NCBI GenBank assembly: GCA_003508835.1
Contig: PUFA01000034.1
Location: 3,746,501 to 3,810,500 of the forward strand
Direction: 5' to 3'
Length of the DNA stretch: 64,000 nucleotides
Source: Eonycteris spelaea
Taxonomy: Eukaryota; Chordata; Mammalia; Chiroptera; Pteropodidae
The notes beneath the pieces are model-generated. The model saw only the letters and a program-made list of their open reading frames with translations. It did no database searches and was not told where the DNA came from. Within the stretch, counting starts at the first letter, position 1. Each line of letters starts with the position of its first letter. Shown one piece after another: positions 48,498 through 61,869 of this stretch. Position numbers and translations under genes: made by a program.

Positions 48498-49614
48498 CTT
48501 AAAAAACATTGAATATAAAATATAAAAACAAAGACTTCCAAGTTACCAAAGTGCTGTATAAAGTGATTTAATGGTTAATGTATTATAATTTCCCTACATA
48601 GGTATCTTCTCATGTAAAGTTTTAGAATTTCTATATATTTGTATGGCTATTAAGTAAAACAAGTAAATCCTTATTCCTTAAAAATGCCCATTTGTGAATC
48701 TGATCTCAACTTTGTTTATGTTAGATGAAAGAAAGAACAATTTTGGAGAATAAAAATGGGTTCAAGTTAAATGACATGTAACCCTTTCAGAGCCCAGTAA
48801 AATGTTTTAGAAATAGACTTAACAGGTGATGAAAAGCTATTCTATTGACTGGATGACCCATGCCCATTCCCCAGGAGAGACTCAGCTTGGATGGTTCAAA
48901 GAAGTCAGATAATGATTTTCCCCATACTGCGAACTTGGCCATGAAGAATGCATATTCATAAGGAAAGAGAAGATTGGCATCTCTATATTTCCACCTGTGT
49001 TTTTTCCTAAAATTAACCAAAATCCGAAGATTCTAGAAATACCCAAAGAGAAGAAAAAAAAGGAAAAAAACCCTGAAAATTGTTGGACAAAGACTGACAA
49101 GCATCCAATTCCAAATTTGTCGTACCAAGACTTTGATTCTCTGTGGGTTTTAATGTTCTCAGATCTAAGTTTTTACACTGATGTTCATTAGAATGAAATA
49201 CTGTGTCAAGTATTATTTAATTAAATCAATTCATTAAATGTATTCATCCATTCATTAAAATTAATTGTAATTCCTAGTTTATGCTATACTGTATGCATTC
49301 CTACAAGATGTCATACATCTATGGAGCACACTCGCTTCAGATCCAGTCTCTCTCTGGTGCTACTGTCCCTGACTCCAGTGGGTACCACGGAGGACCATCC
49401 CTACAGTCAGGAGCAGGACTTGGCTCCGGTGATGCCTGCTTCTCCTCTCCCTTTTTACCTTATAGGTACATTTACAGCCATACTCGAGAGAGTCCCCACT
49501 CATAAGAGACTCGTCAGTTGGCTAGTTGTTCCCTGATGTTTGATTCCAGAATATCACAGCATAATTTAGTTTGGGGATGGCTTACCAGTTTGTGACATAA
49601 TAAACCTCACTTAC

Positions 49615-49777
49615 TTCATATATTTTTTCGGTGATGAATCCACGGTCACGGAGAATTTCCAAGAAAGGAAATGTTGTTTCTATTGCATCTGAAATCTCCA
49701 CTTTAATTTTTTTGAAGTGCTTGAAGGCAATCTCACGGATAAGACTTCTATCTATATTCTGGTTTACTGCAGACATC
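49615..49777 (-). CDS. SP100: SP100-like exon: HSR domain, first half
   Basis: The exon has 163 nt. The acceptor is a pyrimidine tract ending TTAG before GATGTCTGC, and the donor is GAA|GTAAGT. It encodes the N-terminal half of the HSR (homogeneously staining region) domain, the CARD-like helical dimerisation module shared with AIRE. FKHFKKIKVEISDAI and FPFLEILRDRGFITEK closely follow the family. It starts with one base completing an upstream codon, so an earlier exon must exist even though an ATG follows at once; in human SP100 residues precede this point. It ends on a codon boundary and joins the next exon in frame as IYE-DSQDSC. The 5' exon was not found. Confidence 0.92.
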
Positions 49778-50059
49778 CTAAGGAGAAAAGGTACAATGAT
49801 AAAATGGTCATCAATAATTTGAGATTCTTGTGGAGGCTGTAATAGTTTGCATATGAAGAATAGGCTGTGAAGAACCAACATATATAAAATAAGTGTTTCT
49901 GAGTAAACAAGAATAAATAGAATTGAAGCAATATACAAAGATATTATAGAAGGAAGCATGGAGGATAGAAAAGGCATACATAGGATAGAAAAAGTCCAGT
50001 CTGTCCCAGTCAAAACCATTGTAAATATATCTTCTAAACATATCTGGAATATTTTTTAT

Positions 50060-52090
50060 TAAAAATTTCTAGTCAACATAGTATTGTAAGTCCTAGCCAC
50101 AGCAATCAAACAAGACAAATGAATCAGAGGCATCCAAGTTGGAAAGGAAGAAGTAAAACCCTTATTGTTTGCAGATGGCATGATACTATATATAGAAAAC
50201 CCTAAAATCTTCACCAAGAAAACCCATTCAAAATAATAAATGACTTTAGTAAAGTTGCAGGACATAGAATCTATATACAGAAATTTGTTGCATTTCTATA
50301 CACCAATAACAAATGATCAGAAGGAGAAAGAAAACAGTCCCATTTACAATGCATCAAAAAGTATAATACACCTAGGAATAAATTTAACCATAGAGGTGAA
50401 AGATCCATCCTGTGAAAACTATGAGACATTGAAGAAAGAAATTGAAGAAGATACAAATAAATAAAAGAATATATCTTGATCACGGATTGGAAGAATTAAT
50501 ATTGTTAAAATGTCCTTACTATCTAAAGTAATATACAGTTTCAATGCAATCCTTATTAAAATAATTCTCTAAGAATTACAGCAACTGATCTTAAAATTTA
50601 TATGGAAACACAAAAGACACCAAATAGCCAAAGAAATTCTGAGGAAGAACAAAGTGGGAAAGTATTATGCTCCCTGATATCAAACTATGCTTTAATGTAG
50701 CATGGTACTGTCAAAAAGTAGGTATATAGGTCAATGGAATAGAATGGAGAGCCCAGAAATAAATCCTAGCTTTCATGGTCAATTAACCTACGACAAAGGA
50801 GACAAGGATATACAATGAGGATAAAGACAATTTCTTTAAGACGTAGTGTTGGCAAAACTGGACAGATATATGCAAAAAAAGTTGAAATTGGACTACTTTC
50901 TCACACAATATACAAAAATAAACTCAAAATGGAATAAAGAGTTAAATATTACACCTGAAACCATAAAACTTCTAAAAGAAAATAGGCAGTAAATTCTTTG
51001 ACATCACTCTTAGCAATGTCTTTTTGTATATACCTCTTTAGGAAGGGGAAACAAAAATAAATAAATAAATGGCATCACATCACACTAAAATGTTTTTGCA
51101 GAGCAAAGGAAATCATCAACAAAATGAAAGACAACCTACTAAATGGGAGAAGATACTCACAAATGATATATCTGATAAAGGGTTAATATCCAAATATATA
51201 AAGAACTCATACAACTTAAAACCAAAAAAGTCCAAATGATCCAATTGAAAATAGGCAGAAAACTTGAATAGACATTTCTCCCAAGAGGACATACAGAGGG
51301 GCAACAGACATATGAAAAGACACTGAACATCACTAATCAACAGAGAAATACAAATTAAAATCACAATGAGATATTACCTCGCACTTATCAGAATGGCTAT
51401 CATCAATAAATCAATAAATAACAAGTACTGGTGAGGATGTGGAGAAAAGGAACCATTGTACATTGTTTATGGGATTATAAATTAATGCAGCAATTATGAA
51501 AAACAGTATGGAGATTCCTCAAAAACTTAAAAATAGAGCTGCCATCTGATCTAGCCATTCCACGACATCTGGGCATTTACCTGAAGAAAATAAAAACACG
51601 AATGCAAAAAGATATATGCACAGCTATATCCATTGCAGCATTACTAGTAATAGTCAAGATATGAAAGCAACCTAGATGAACATCAATAAATGAAAGGATA
51701 AAGAAGATGTGATACAGACACACACAATGGAATATTATTCAGCAATAAAAAAGAATGAAATCTTGACTTTGGAGAAGACATGGGTGGACCCTCAGGGTAT
51801 TATGTTAAGTGAAATCAGTCAGACAGAGAAAGATTAATACCATATGAGTATATTTACATGCAGAATTAAAAACAACAACAACAAAATAATTGAATAAACA
51901 AAACCAAAGAGAAACAGACCAGTAGATATGGAGAAAAAGCTGATGATTGTCAAAGGGGAGGGGGCAGGAGATGGAAATTTAAAAAAAGAAAAAAGTTTTA
52001 ATTTGTACAAAAGTGAGATGGAGTAAACAGGTCATCCACAGAGGAATAAAATGCAATGGAATAACAATAGAACCTAACCTTAAAAATACA
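50060..52090 (+). mobile_element. L1 ORF2 C-terminal half and 3' UTR
   Basis: Long run of ORF2 reverse-transcriptase to C-terminal pattern (GCAGATGGCATGATACTATA, CATTTCTATACACCAATAAC, TTAATATCCAAATATATAAAG, ATGTGGAGAAAAGGAACC) ending in a purine-rich 3' UTR. Frames are broken. It lies just upstream of the HSR exon, antisense to it. Confidence 0.88.
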
Positions 52091-52929
52091 TCTTAACAAT
52101 TAAGAGAAAATAAATCTCAGAATGATAAATACATGGTGTCCACTCTCTGACCTACAGCCATTCCTAAATTTTAAATCTAGTTAATAAATAATAAGATGTA
52201 GTTTGATAACGATATGATAAGGCATAAATTGAAATTTCGCAAGAATATAAATCATTTGCTCTGCTTTGTGTTCATATAAATTTGTCTATTATTGTATGTG
52301 GTAAATCTTTTTAGGCATCTGACTTTCAGAAATGGCTGCTGTTTCTGTGATACTAATTGTAAATCTGAGTCTGTAATTCTGGTTCTTAGATGATTGTTTT
52401 ATTTCTTTGACAGTAATTTTTAATCCCCATGATGTATTTCTAAATATTATGGAGAATCATAAGCTTCCTTTGTGAAATCAGAAAGAAATTGTTGGCACTT
52501 ACTAGTATCTGATATGCATCAGGGAATAATAATGTCACGTTATTGTAACAAATTCTGTAAAAAATGAGTTTCTGGTTACAGATAGATTGAAGAGAAACAT
52601 ATGTTCTTTCTATTAAAAACTCCATTAAAGCAATAACATAGAAATTGGGTTCACAATGACAAAGAGAATGGCAGGGAGGCATTGGGCAAATGAGAGACTT
52701 CGACCAAAATCTATAGGACAAAAAAGTGGTCAGAGGAGCATTAATTATTATTGTAGAAGGAAGTTGCTCCCAGTGGTCAGGAAAGAAACCAGTGTGCTCT
52801 GTGGAATCTTTAAGAGAGATTGAATGGGAGGCATGGTGCTAAAAACTGGTGTGTTATTTGAAAAATGAAGAACAGGGTGTGTGTTTTCAACTTGCATTCT
52901 GATCACCTGGAGCCAGGCAGCCTCTCAGT

Positions 52930-54493
52930 GGCAAACACTGCTGTCCTTTTTATCAACACATGTTAGTATTGCCTGTTACTGGATTTCATATATGGAATAA
53001 TACATCGTGTATGCTTTTGTAGGACTTCTTTTGCTCATCATCCATATTGTTGGATGAATAGAAGTTTGTTCTTATTTTTGTTGAGTGGTATTCCATTGTG
53101 TGTCCCTATCACAATCTGTTTAATTGTTTTCCTGTTGATGGCTAATTGGTATAATTCTAGATTAGGACTAGTATGAGTAAAGCTGCTGCTCTCATATAAA
53201 TCTTTTGGTAACATAATGTTTTCATTTCTCTTGGGTAAACAACTAGGAGCGGAATTGCTGAGCCATTGTGTAAGAAGTATGTTTAACAGTTTTAGAACCT
53301 CCCAAACTCTGTCAAAGTCTATTTGAAATAGGTTTTCTAATTTAGCCATTCTAGTGTGTGATGTGATATCTCATGTAGTTTTAATTTTTGTTCTTTAATG
53401 ACTAATAATGTTGATCACAATTTCATACGCTTATTAAAAATTCATATACCTTCTTTTATGAAGTGTTTGTTCAAGTTGTTGATCCATTTATATTATTGGG
53501 TTGTCTTTTACTTATTGATGTGTAGGGGTTTGTTTTCTATTACAGATAGAAGTATTTTGTTTGATATATATTTTATGAACATTTTTTCTCAGTTTGGGGT
53601 TTGCCTTTCATTTTAACTGTGTCTTTTGATGGGGAGAAATTTTGAAATTTTGATGAAGTCCAATTTGTCCATTCTTTTTCTTTTGTGTTTTTTTAACTTT
53701 AGTGTACTAAGAAATATTTCCTACCCCAAATTTATGAAAATATTTAAAAACTAATAGGTCTAATTCTGGATTTTCTCTTCTGTACTATTGATCTACTTAT
53801 CTATCCTTATGTCAATCGCATATTGGCTTAACAACCAATTATAGCTTATTGAGGTCTTGAATTCAATTAGAAAAAGACTGTCATGACTTTTCCCAGGCTT
53901 TTGGTTTTCCACATGTCTTTAGAATCAATTTGTCAATTTTGACAAGAAAAGTGTTTTGGGCATTTATCGGGTTAGCATTTAACCTATAGATAAATTTTCA
54001 GAGAATTGGCATTTTAACAATATTGAGCCTGAATCGCTCTCCACTTTTGTAGTTTTCCTTAATTTTAGCTGACAGTGTATATAGTTTTCAGTATAGATGT
54101 CATGCACATCTTTCATCAAATGTGTTCCTTTGTTAATATATATTTTTGATCCTACTTTAAATGGTATTAATTTTTAACTCTTTATTGCTATTGTATAGAA
54201 ATAGCACTGGTTTTAAAAAGATTAACCATGTATTCACAATCTTTATAAATTCACCTGTAAGTCCCAGTAAAGTATTACAATTTTCCTTTGGATTTTATAG
54301 AAAACAACTTTATCATTGGCAAAAGAGAACAAATAAATTTTCCCCAAATTATTTCTTTTTCTTATGTTATTGCAGTGGTTAAGATTTTAAATACAATGTC
54401 AAAGAGAAGTGGTAAGAGCAGACTTCCTTTCTTTGTTTCCAATCTTAGAGAAAAAGCATTCAGTATCGCCATTAAGTATATGGGTTCTTTTAC

Positions 54494-54553
<60 letters not shown>

Positions 54554-54760
54554 TTAATGATACCAAGGAAGTTTCTGGCTATTGCTAGTTTGTTGCAAGT
54601 TTTATAATAAATGGATGCTGAATTTTATCAAATATTTCCGCTGAGATATTTATGTAATTTTCCTTCCTTATTCTTTAATAGTGAGTTTTATTGGTTAACT
54701 TCTGTAGCCTCTTCTTAAGTAGGAACAGATAACCACAAGTCTACAGACATTTGAAAAAAA
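52930..54760 (-). mobile_element. Inverted L1 ORF2 fragment with (TA)n
   Basis: Reverse ORF2-type sequence (GAGTGGTATTCCATTGTGTG, TTGATGGCTAATTGG, TTTAATTTTTGTTCTTTAATG, ATTCTGGATTTTCTCTTCTG). The AT repeat at 54495-54553 is inside. Confidence 0.75.
54495..54553. repeat. (TA)n microsatellite
   Basis: Nearly perfect TA repeat of about 55-60 bases. Confidence 0.95.
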
Positions 54761-54954
54761 TTCTCCAATGTCAGAATAAAAAAAAATAATGTCAAAGAAA
54801 GAGAAAAATTACTTTATGAGAAACAGGGATAATGTAGGAAACAAGAGAAAAATTCCTCCAAAATAATATTTCTACAGAGCTTTAAGAATACATATCTCAC
54901 TCTATTATGCTGAGAAAAGAAAACCACCACAGAAAGAGATAGTGATCTTAGATA

Positions 54955-57900
54955 TGTTTTTTTACAGTTGACATAAAATATTATATTAGTTTCAGGTATA
55001 AAACATAGTGGTTAGACATTTATAAAGCTTACAAACAATTACCCTGATAAATCTGGTACCTATCTGATACCATATATAGTTACTACAATATTATTGACTA
55101 TATTTCTTATGCTATATTTTATGCTCCCATGACTGCTTTGTAACTACCAATTTGTGCTTCTTAATCCCTTCCCCTTTTCCACTTTGACTCCTAACCTCCT
55201 CCCATCTCTGTATTTATGAGTTTTTTTCTGATTTGTTTGTTCATTTATTCTGTCTTTAGATTCCGCATTTAAGTGAAATCATGGCATCTGTCTTTCTCTG
55301 TCTGGCTTATTCCACTCAGCACAATATTTTCTATGTCCATCTATGTTTTTGCAGATGGCAAGATTTAATTCCTTTTTATGGCTGCATAATATTCCAATGT
55401 ATAAATGTATCACTTCTTTATCCATTCATTCACTGTTGAACCCTTAGGTTGCTTCCATATCTTGAGTATTGCAAATAATGCTGCAATGAACATACAGATG
55501 CATATGTCTTTTTTAATTAGTGTTTTGGGTCTCTTCACATAAATACACAGAAACCAGATTGCTGGGTCTTTCTTTGTCCCTTTGATAGCCATTGTTTTAA
55601 AGCTTATTTTCTCTGGTATTAGTATTGCTAACCCCAGCTTTTTTTTTGTTCTTGTTTTCATTTTTATGAATATCTTTTTCTATCCTTTACTTTCAGTCTC
55701 TGTGTGTCTTTTAACTTGAAATGAGTCTGTTGAAGGTAGCATGTGTAAGGATTTTGTTTTCTTATCTATTCAGCCATTTATATTTAAAGTAATTGTTGAT
55801 AGACAAGTAGTTATTGCCATTTTATTTTTCATATTTTTTATCTATATATTTTTCTTCTTATAAAAGTCTCTTTAACATTTCTTATAATGATTTGGTGGTA
55901 ATGAACTCCTTTAGCTTTTTCTTGCCTAGGAAGCTTTTTTATCTCTCCTTCAATTCCAAATGATAGCTTTGATGAGTAGAGTAATCTTGTTTGTAGGTCC
56001 TTGATTTTCATCACTTTTAATATCCGTGCCAGTCCCTTCTGACCTGCAAAATTTTTGTTGACAAATCTGTGACAGTCTTATGGGAGCTCCTTCATAGGTA
56101 ACTAACTGCTTTTCTCTGGCTGCTTTTAAGGTACTCTCTTTGTATTTAACCTCTGGCATTTTAATTATAATGTGTCTTGGTTTGGACCTCTTTGGGTTCA
56201 TCTTCTCTGGGACTCTCTGTGCTTCCCGGGTTTGTATGTCTACTACCTTTTCCAAGTTAGGGAAGTTTTCTGTCATTATTTTTTAAAATGGGTTTTCAAT
56301 TTCTTGTTCTCTCTCTTCTCCTTCTGGTACCCCTATGATATGAATGTTAATATGCTCGTTGTTGTCCCACAGGCCCCTTAAACTATTCTCAGTTTTTCTT
56401 GTTGTTGTTCTGATTGGGTGTTTTCTGGTACCTTATCTTCTAAATCATTGATTTAATCTTCTGCTTTATCTAATTTCCTAATTATTACCTCTAATGTAGT
56501 CTTCATTTCTGACTGGTTCTTTTTTATGTTTCCTATCTCCATTTTTATGTTTCCTATCTCTTTGTTAAAGTTCTCACTGAGATTTTGGACATTCTTGTAA
56601 CCAATGTTTTGAATTCTGCATCTAGTAGATTGCTTGTCTCCAGTCTATTTAGTTCTTTTTCTGGAGTTTTTTTTGTTCTTTCATTTAGGAAATGTTTCTT
56701 TGTCTCTTCATTTTGGCTGCCTCCCTGTTATTGTATCTATATATCAGGTAGGATTGTTATGTCTCTTGGTCTTAGTAGAGTGGCTTTATTAGTAGGTTTC
56801 CTATTGGGCACAGTGGTGCAGTCTCTCTAGTTACCTGAGCCAGGTGCTTCCATTGTGTCCCTTATGTGAGCTGAGTGGGCTCTCTTATCATAATTAAGCC
56901 TCAATTGCTGTTGGCACATCAGTGGGAGGGACTGACCCTCAGGTTGATTGATTGTGAGGACTGGCCATGGCTACAATGAAGGAGCTGTTGTGCAGGGGCT
57001 GACTCTATAGATCAGAATACACTTAGCAGAGCTCTGGTGCTTTCCAAGTCTGCTCTTCGGGTGTGACATTTGTGGAGGTGATTGGGTGGTGTTCTACTGT
57101 GGTCTGAAGCTGATCACTGGTAGGTTGGTTCTAGGGCCTCTTGGGAGGAACTCTCTTTCTGGCCAAGCTCAGCCACTGCCTATGGTATGCTCCACAAAAT
57201 GATCTTCAGATGGTTGCTACTTGTGCTGGGCTTGGAGGTGCTTAGGGAAGGCTAAGCTGCAAACTGAGGCTGTCTGTTTGGGGCTTCTTAGCAAGAATTA
57301 TGAGGCATGCCAAGGACAGATGGTGCTTATTCAGGATTTGTGAATGTTTGAGAGATTTTAAGAAAGTTTGCAGTATAAGCCAAGACAGGCCATTTATTTG
57401 GAAGATCCACTGGACGAGGTTTGGGAGTCCACAAGCTGGATGCAGCAGGGTCTCAGAGAATCATCAGAGCAGGGTAGCCAGGCTTATGGAGACTCAGATA
57501 TGATACCTGGGTGATGTGAGGGCTTATCAAAGAAACAATGGCTTCTGCCAGCACTTGTCTGGGAGTAAGCTGCCCCTCCAGCCCTTGCCCTGAAACTGGA
57601 TAAATCAGTTCCTCCTTGTATGTAGCTGGTTCTTTTTGAGCTGCTGTCCCAGCTCTGCAGCTCAGAGAGAGGGGGTATGTCAATGAGTAAATCTGTGCTT
57701 GGGCCTTTTAAGAGAAATGCCTGGGACTCAAGCCCCTGATCTACCCATCTCACTCAGCCACCATCTCTACTGGTTTTCGCAGCCAGAAGTTATGGGGACT
57801 TCACTTCCTGGCACTGGAACCCTGAGCTGGGAAGCCTGGTGTGGGACTTGGGCCTCTCTCTCCTCATGGGGCACTTCCATAGCCAAGATATCTCTTTTGA

Positions 57901-58120
57901 TTTTTAACTGCCACATGTGGGTATGGGACCAGTTTAGAGTCTAGGCTTCCATTACCAGTCTTGACATTGCTTCTTCTGTATGTCACAGGACTTCTGTTTA
58001 GGTAGACTTCAGGAGAGTCTAATGATGGTTGTTCTGTAGTTCAGTTGTAATTCTGATGATGTCCTGAGTGGAGGTGAGCACAGAGTATTCTGACTCTGTC
58101 ATCTTGATCGAAAGACTCCA
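54955..58120 (-). mobile_element. Inverted L1: 3' end, internal deletion, ORF1 and 5' UTR
   Basis: The 3' end (TTTACAGTTGACATAAAATA) starts at about 54955 and ORF2 C-terminus runs to about 55565. There it changes abruptly to ORF1-region sequence (CCATTGTTTTAAAGCTTATT) and on through a GC-rich 5' UTR to an L1 5' start (CATCTTGATCGAAAGAC) near 58110. Most of ORF2 is missing. Confidence 0.8.
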
Positions 58121-58986
58121 ATATTTTTAAAAATGATTTCAGAAATTTTAAAAATATAAAACATATTTTAAAAATTTATAAAATAAAACTGAGGAAATAC
58201 CTCAGAAAATTAGATAAAAGAGATTAAAATGGGTACAAAAAGAGTAAACTTGAGAGAAAATATAAGAGGTTAAGGCTTAATTTAGGTATTCTAATAGCCA
58301 CATAATTGGAGTTAAGGATGGCTAGAAGGGAAAATGCAGAGGAGAAGCATATCAAGAGAATCATTTAAAGAGATACCACAAAGTAAAAGATCATAAAGTT
58401 TTTGAAAGGGCATAATTGTATTTACACAAATTAATTTCAAAAGAGCCTCCAAGGTACATCATTGTTAAATGACAACACCAAAAACAAAGAGGAAAACTTA
58501 ACGCTTCCAGAAAGAATTAAGAAGCAAGTAACCTATGGAGGAATAATAGAGAGTAGATCAAGCCATCTCTTCGATGACTGTGACAGTAGAGCCAGCCCTT
58601 CAAAGCTAAGAGTGAATCAAAACAAACTTCAGACATGTAAGCTGAGAAATCTTACTTTATAAACATCATTTTTAATATTTTACCTAAATTTCCATTATTC
58701 CTTCATATGTACATATACATAGTTTTTAAAATGCAATTTTGTAAATGCTCTTAAAATTTTATGCAATCACTATTTTGCTTTTTTTTGACTGTTTCCTAGA
58801 ATATTTCTCTCTCCTTACCATCCATATTACTGCTCCCCCCATGTAATCTATTTTAATTACTTTGCATATATTCTTTCCTAAATTCTCCATAAGCATGTAA
58901 TTCTACCTACTTATTTATATATCCTACCCATATCTTCCAGAATTTTTGTCCTTGTATTATATTACATGATTTTCTTTTTCTGTATC

Positions 58987-58993
58987 ATATATA

Positions 58994-59027
<34 letters not shown>

Positions 59028-59028
59028 T
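58987..59028. repeat. (TA)n microsatellite
   Basis: About 42 bases of TA repeats with one phase break. Confidence 0.9.
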
Positions 59029-60533
59029 CCTGCATTATATGCCTTTTTCTGTATCACATTTTTTTTTATACATTAGACTCAAAAATTTTCTGAATTGTCT
59101 AGTATGGTTCTAGTTTTTTGTCTGTTTGTTTGTTCGTTCATTTGTGAATATTTAGCAGCACTCTCATAACCTTAGGAAAACACATTGGGATGAATTCCAA
59201 AAACCAGAAAACTGAACCAGTAATAATAATCAAACACCTGTGGATCCAACCCAAGAGATGGTAAAAAAGAAGCACAAGATGATATCCTAGCAGTTGACTA
59301 AGAACACAAACATCTCAGATTGGAACAAGTAGTGATAACAGCAATGAATAACAGCAATGTCATAATAAATGTGAGGAAGTAATTGAGACTACTCTGTCAT
59401 GATATACTTATGCAACAGGTGAAGTGGTATAAAACATGTTGCAATATCTAAGCAACAATTAAAAGCACTTAAAAAAGAAGTACAATTGATATGTTAATAG
59501 AAGAGATAAGATAGAATTATATAATATGTTAAACTAAACCGGAGAAAGCCAAAAAAGAGGGAAAAAAACCCCAAAGAACAAATACAATAAATAGGAAACA
59601 GTTATAAATGTGATAGATATTAATCTAATGTATCAATAATTACTTTTTTCTTTGTTTTTTTTTGTTTTTATCTTTCTTGTTATTTTTCAATAATTACTTT
59701 CAATGTGAATGGCCATACTACTCCAATTATAAAAGAGATTATTGAAATGACTAAAAAAAATTTTTTTAAATTTATCTTGTCAACAAAGAAAACCCACTGA
59801 ATATAAAGACAGGTTAAGAATGGAGAAAGAGATATCTTGTTAACACTAATCAAGAGGTAGATAAAGTAGCTATTTTATTTCCAGACAAAGAAGAGTCAGA
59901 ACAAGAAAAATTATGAATGAGAAAGAGGGTATTAAATATAAAAAAGGGTATGTTTTCCAAGAATACTTAATGATATTTAATATATATTTACCTAAACACA
60001 CAACATAAAATTATTTAAGGTAAAATTGATAGAACTGCAAGTAGAAATAACAATACCACTATTACGTTTGATAATTCAACACATTGTCTTAGTAGATCTA
60101 GCAGGCAGAGAATCAGTAAAAATATGGCTAGCATGAACATCATTGTCAACCAACTCGATCTATTTGATATTTTATAAAATACGCCAACACACAACACAAA
60201 ACACACATACTCATCAAATCACAGGGAGACTCACTTTCACCAATATAGACCACATTCTGGGTTATAAAACAAACCTTAACAAATATAAAAAACAGAAATC
60301 ATAAAAAGTATGTACCCAGATAACAAAGGTACTAAACTAGAAATCAATAACAGAGAGATAGATAAAAAATCTCAGATATTTGGAGATTGAAAAATATATT
60401 TGTAAATAACAAATGGGTCATAGGAGAGGTCTCAAGAGAAATTCTAAAATTGTTTTAATTAAATGAAAATGAACATACAATTTATCAAAATTAAAAATCT
60501 AAGTTTGCCATGTAGGAAACTAGAAATAGAAGA

Positions 60534-60535
<2 letters not shown>

Positions 60536-60603
<68 letters not shown>

Positions 60604-60617
60604 GTGCACACACACAC

Positions 60618-60650
<33 letters not shown>
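60536..60650. repeat. Compound (CT)n(CA)n microsatellite
   Basis: (CT)n at 60536-60603 is followed directly by (CA)n at 60607-60650. Length is likely to vary between individuals. Confidence 0.95.
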
Positions 60651-60654
<4 letters not shown>

Positions 60655-61869
60655 AGCAATTTAAGCCTAAAACAGAAAAAAGGAAATTTTTTAAAAAATC
60701 AATAATACTGACAAGCTTTTACTCAGACTAACCATAAATAAATAAATAGATAGATGATGGATAGATAAAGACACAAATTACCAATATCAGTGAAAGAAGA
60801 ATCATCACCACTAATTTCACAGATATTAAAAGGATAGCAAAAGAATACTATGAATAAATCTATGTCAACAAATTTGGTAACTTCAAAAAATTGGCCAAAT
60901 CCTTGAAAGACACAACAAAACTCACACAAGGAGAAATAGATAATTTGAATAGACTTACATACTTTAAAAAAGATGAGCTGACTGAGTAATTCATAATTTT
61001 GCAAAACATTAAGTATCAGGCCCAGAGAGTTTCACCGGTGAGTTCCACTAAACATTTAAGGAAGAAAATATACCAGTTTGTCAAAATCTTGTTCGGAAAA
61101 TTAGAAGCAGAGGGAATACGTCTTAACTCATCCTATGAACCCAACGATACTATAACACCAAAAGCAGATAAAGACAAACCACAGATAAATAACTCTCATG
61201 AATATCGATGCAAAAATCTTCCACAAAATATTAGCAAATTCCATCCAATAAAGTATAACAAATTATACTCATGACCAAGTGGAATTTATTCCAGATATGA
61301 AAAGCTGGTTCAATATTCCAAACAATCAATATAATCCAGCATATTGAGAGGCCAAAGAAGAAAAATTGAATGATAAGATAAATTAATGCAGAAAATTCAT
61401 TTGACAAAATTCAACACTCATTCATGTAAAAAACTCCCAGCAAACTGAGAATAGACAGGAACTTCTTCAACTTGAGAAAGAACATTCATAAGAATGTTCA
61501 TAAGGTCAAAGGATGCAAGATAATATACAAATAGGTGTTAATTGTTTTTGTATATACCAGCATTGAAAAATTGGAATTCATAATTAATTACAATACCATT
61601 TTAATAGCATCAAAAATATGAAAAACCTAGGTTTATATTTAATGAATTGTGAAACAAATATGCAGAAAATTATTCTAGAAAGAGAAGACTCTTATTTTAC
61701 AAAATAATAGTAACTATTTTCATGTGAATCTTCAAAGTGTATTCACAAACATAAAGTGCTGAGCTGAGTGGTAAAGGGAAATTTGAGTTAAATGATTTGT
61801 TTTAAATATGGAAAACTTGAACAACATGATTTTAAATTCAAAAGTAACAATTCCAAAAAATATGGATTA

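Larger units (their letters stand above)
58130..61860 (+). mobile_element. L1 ORF2 fragment(s) with compound microsatellite
   Basis: ORF2 pattern is clear from about 59520 to 61560 (CACATTCTGGGTTATAAAAC, AGGCCCAGAGAGTTTCACCGG, CAACACTCATTCATG). The stretch 58130-59500 is AT-rich and less certain. The CT/CA block at 60536-60650 interrupts it. Confidence 0.65.

Noticed and set aside
60459..60705. Open frames of Arg-Glu or Ser-Leu dipeptide repeats on both strands
   Set aside because: They are translations of the (CT)n microsatellite, not genes.
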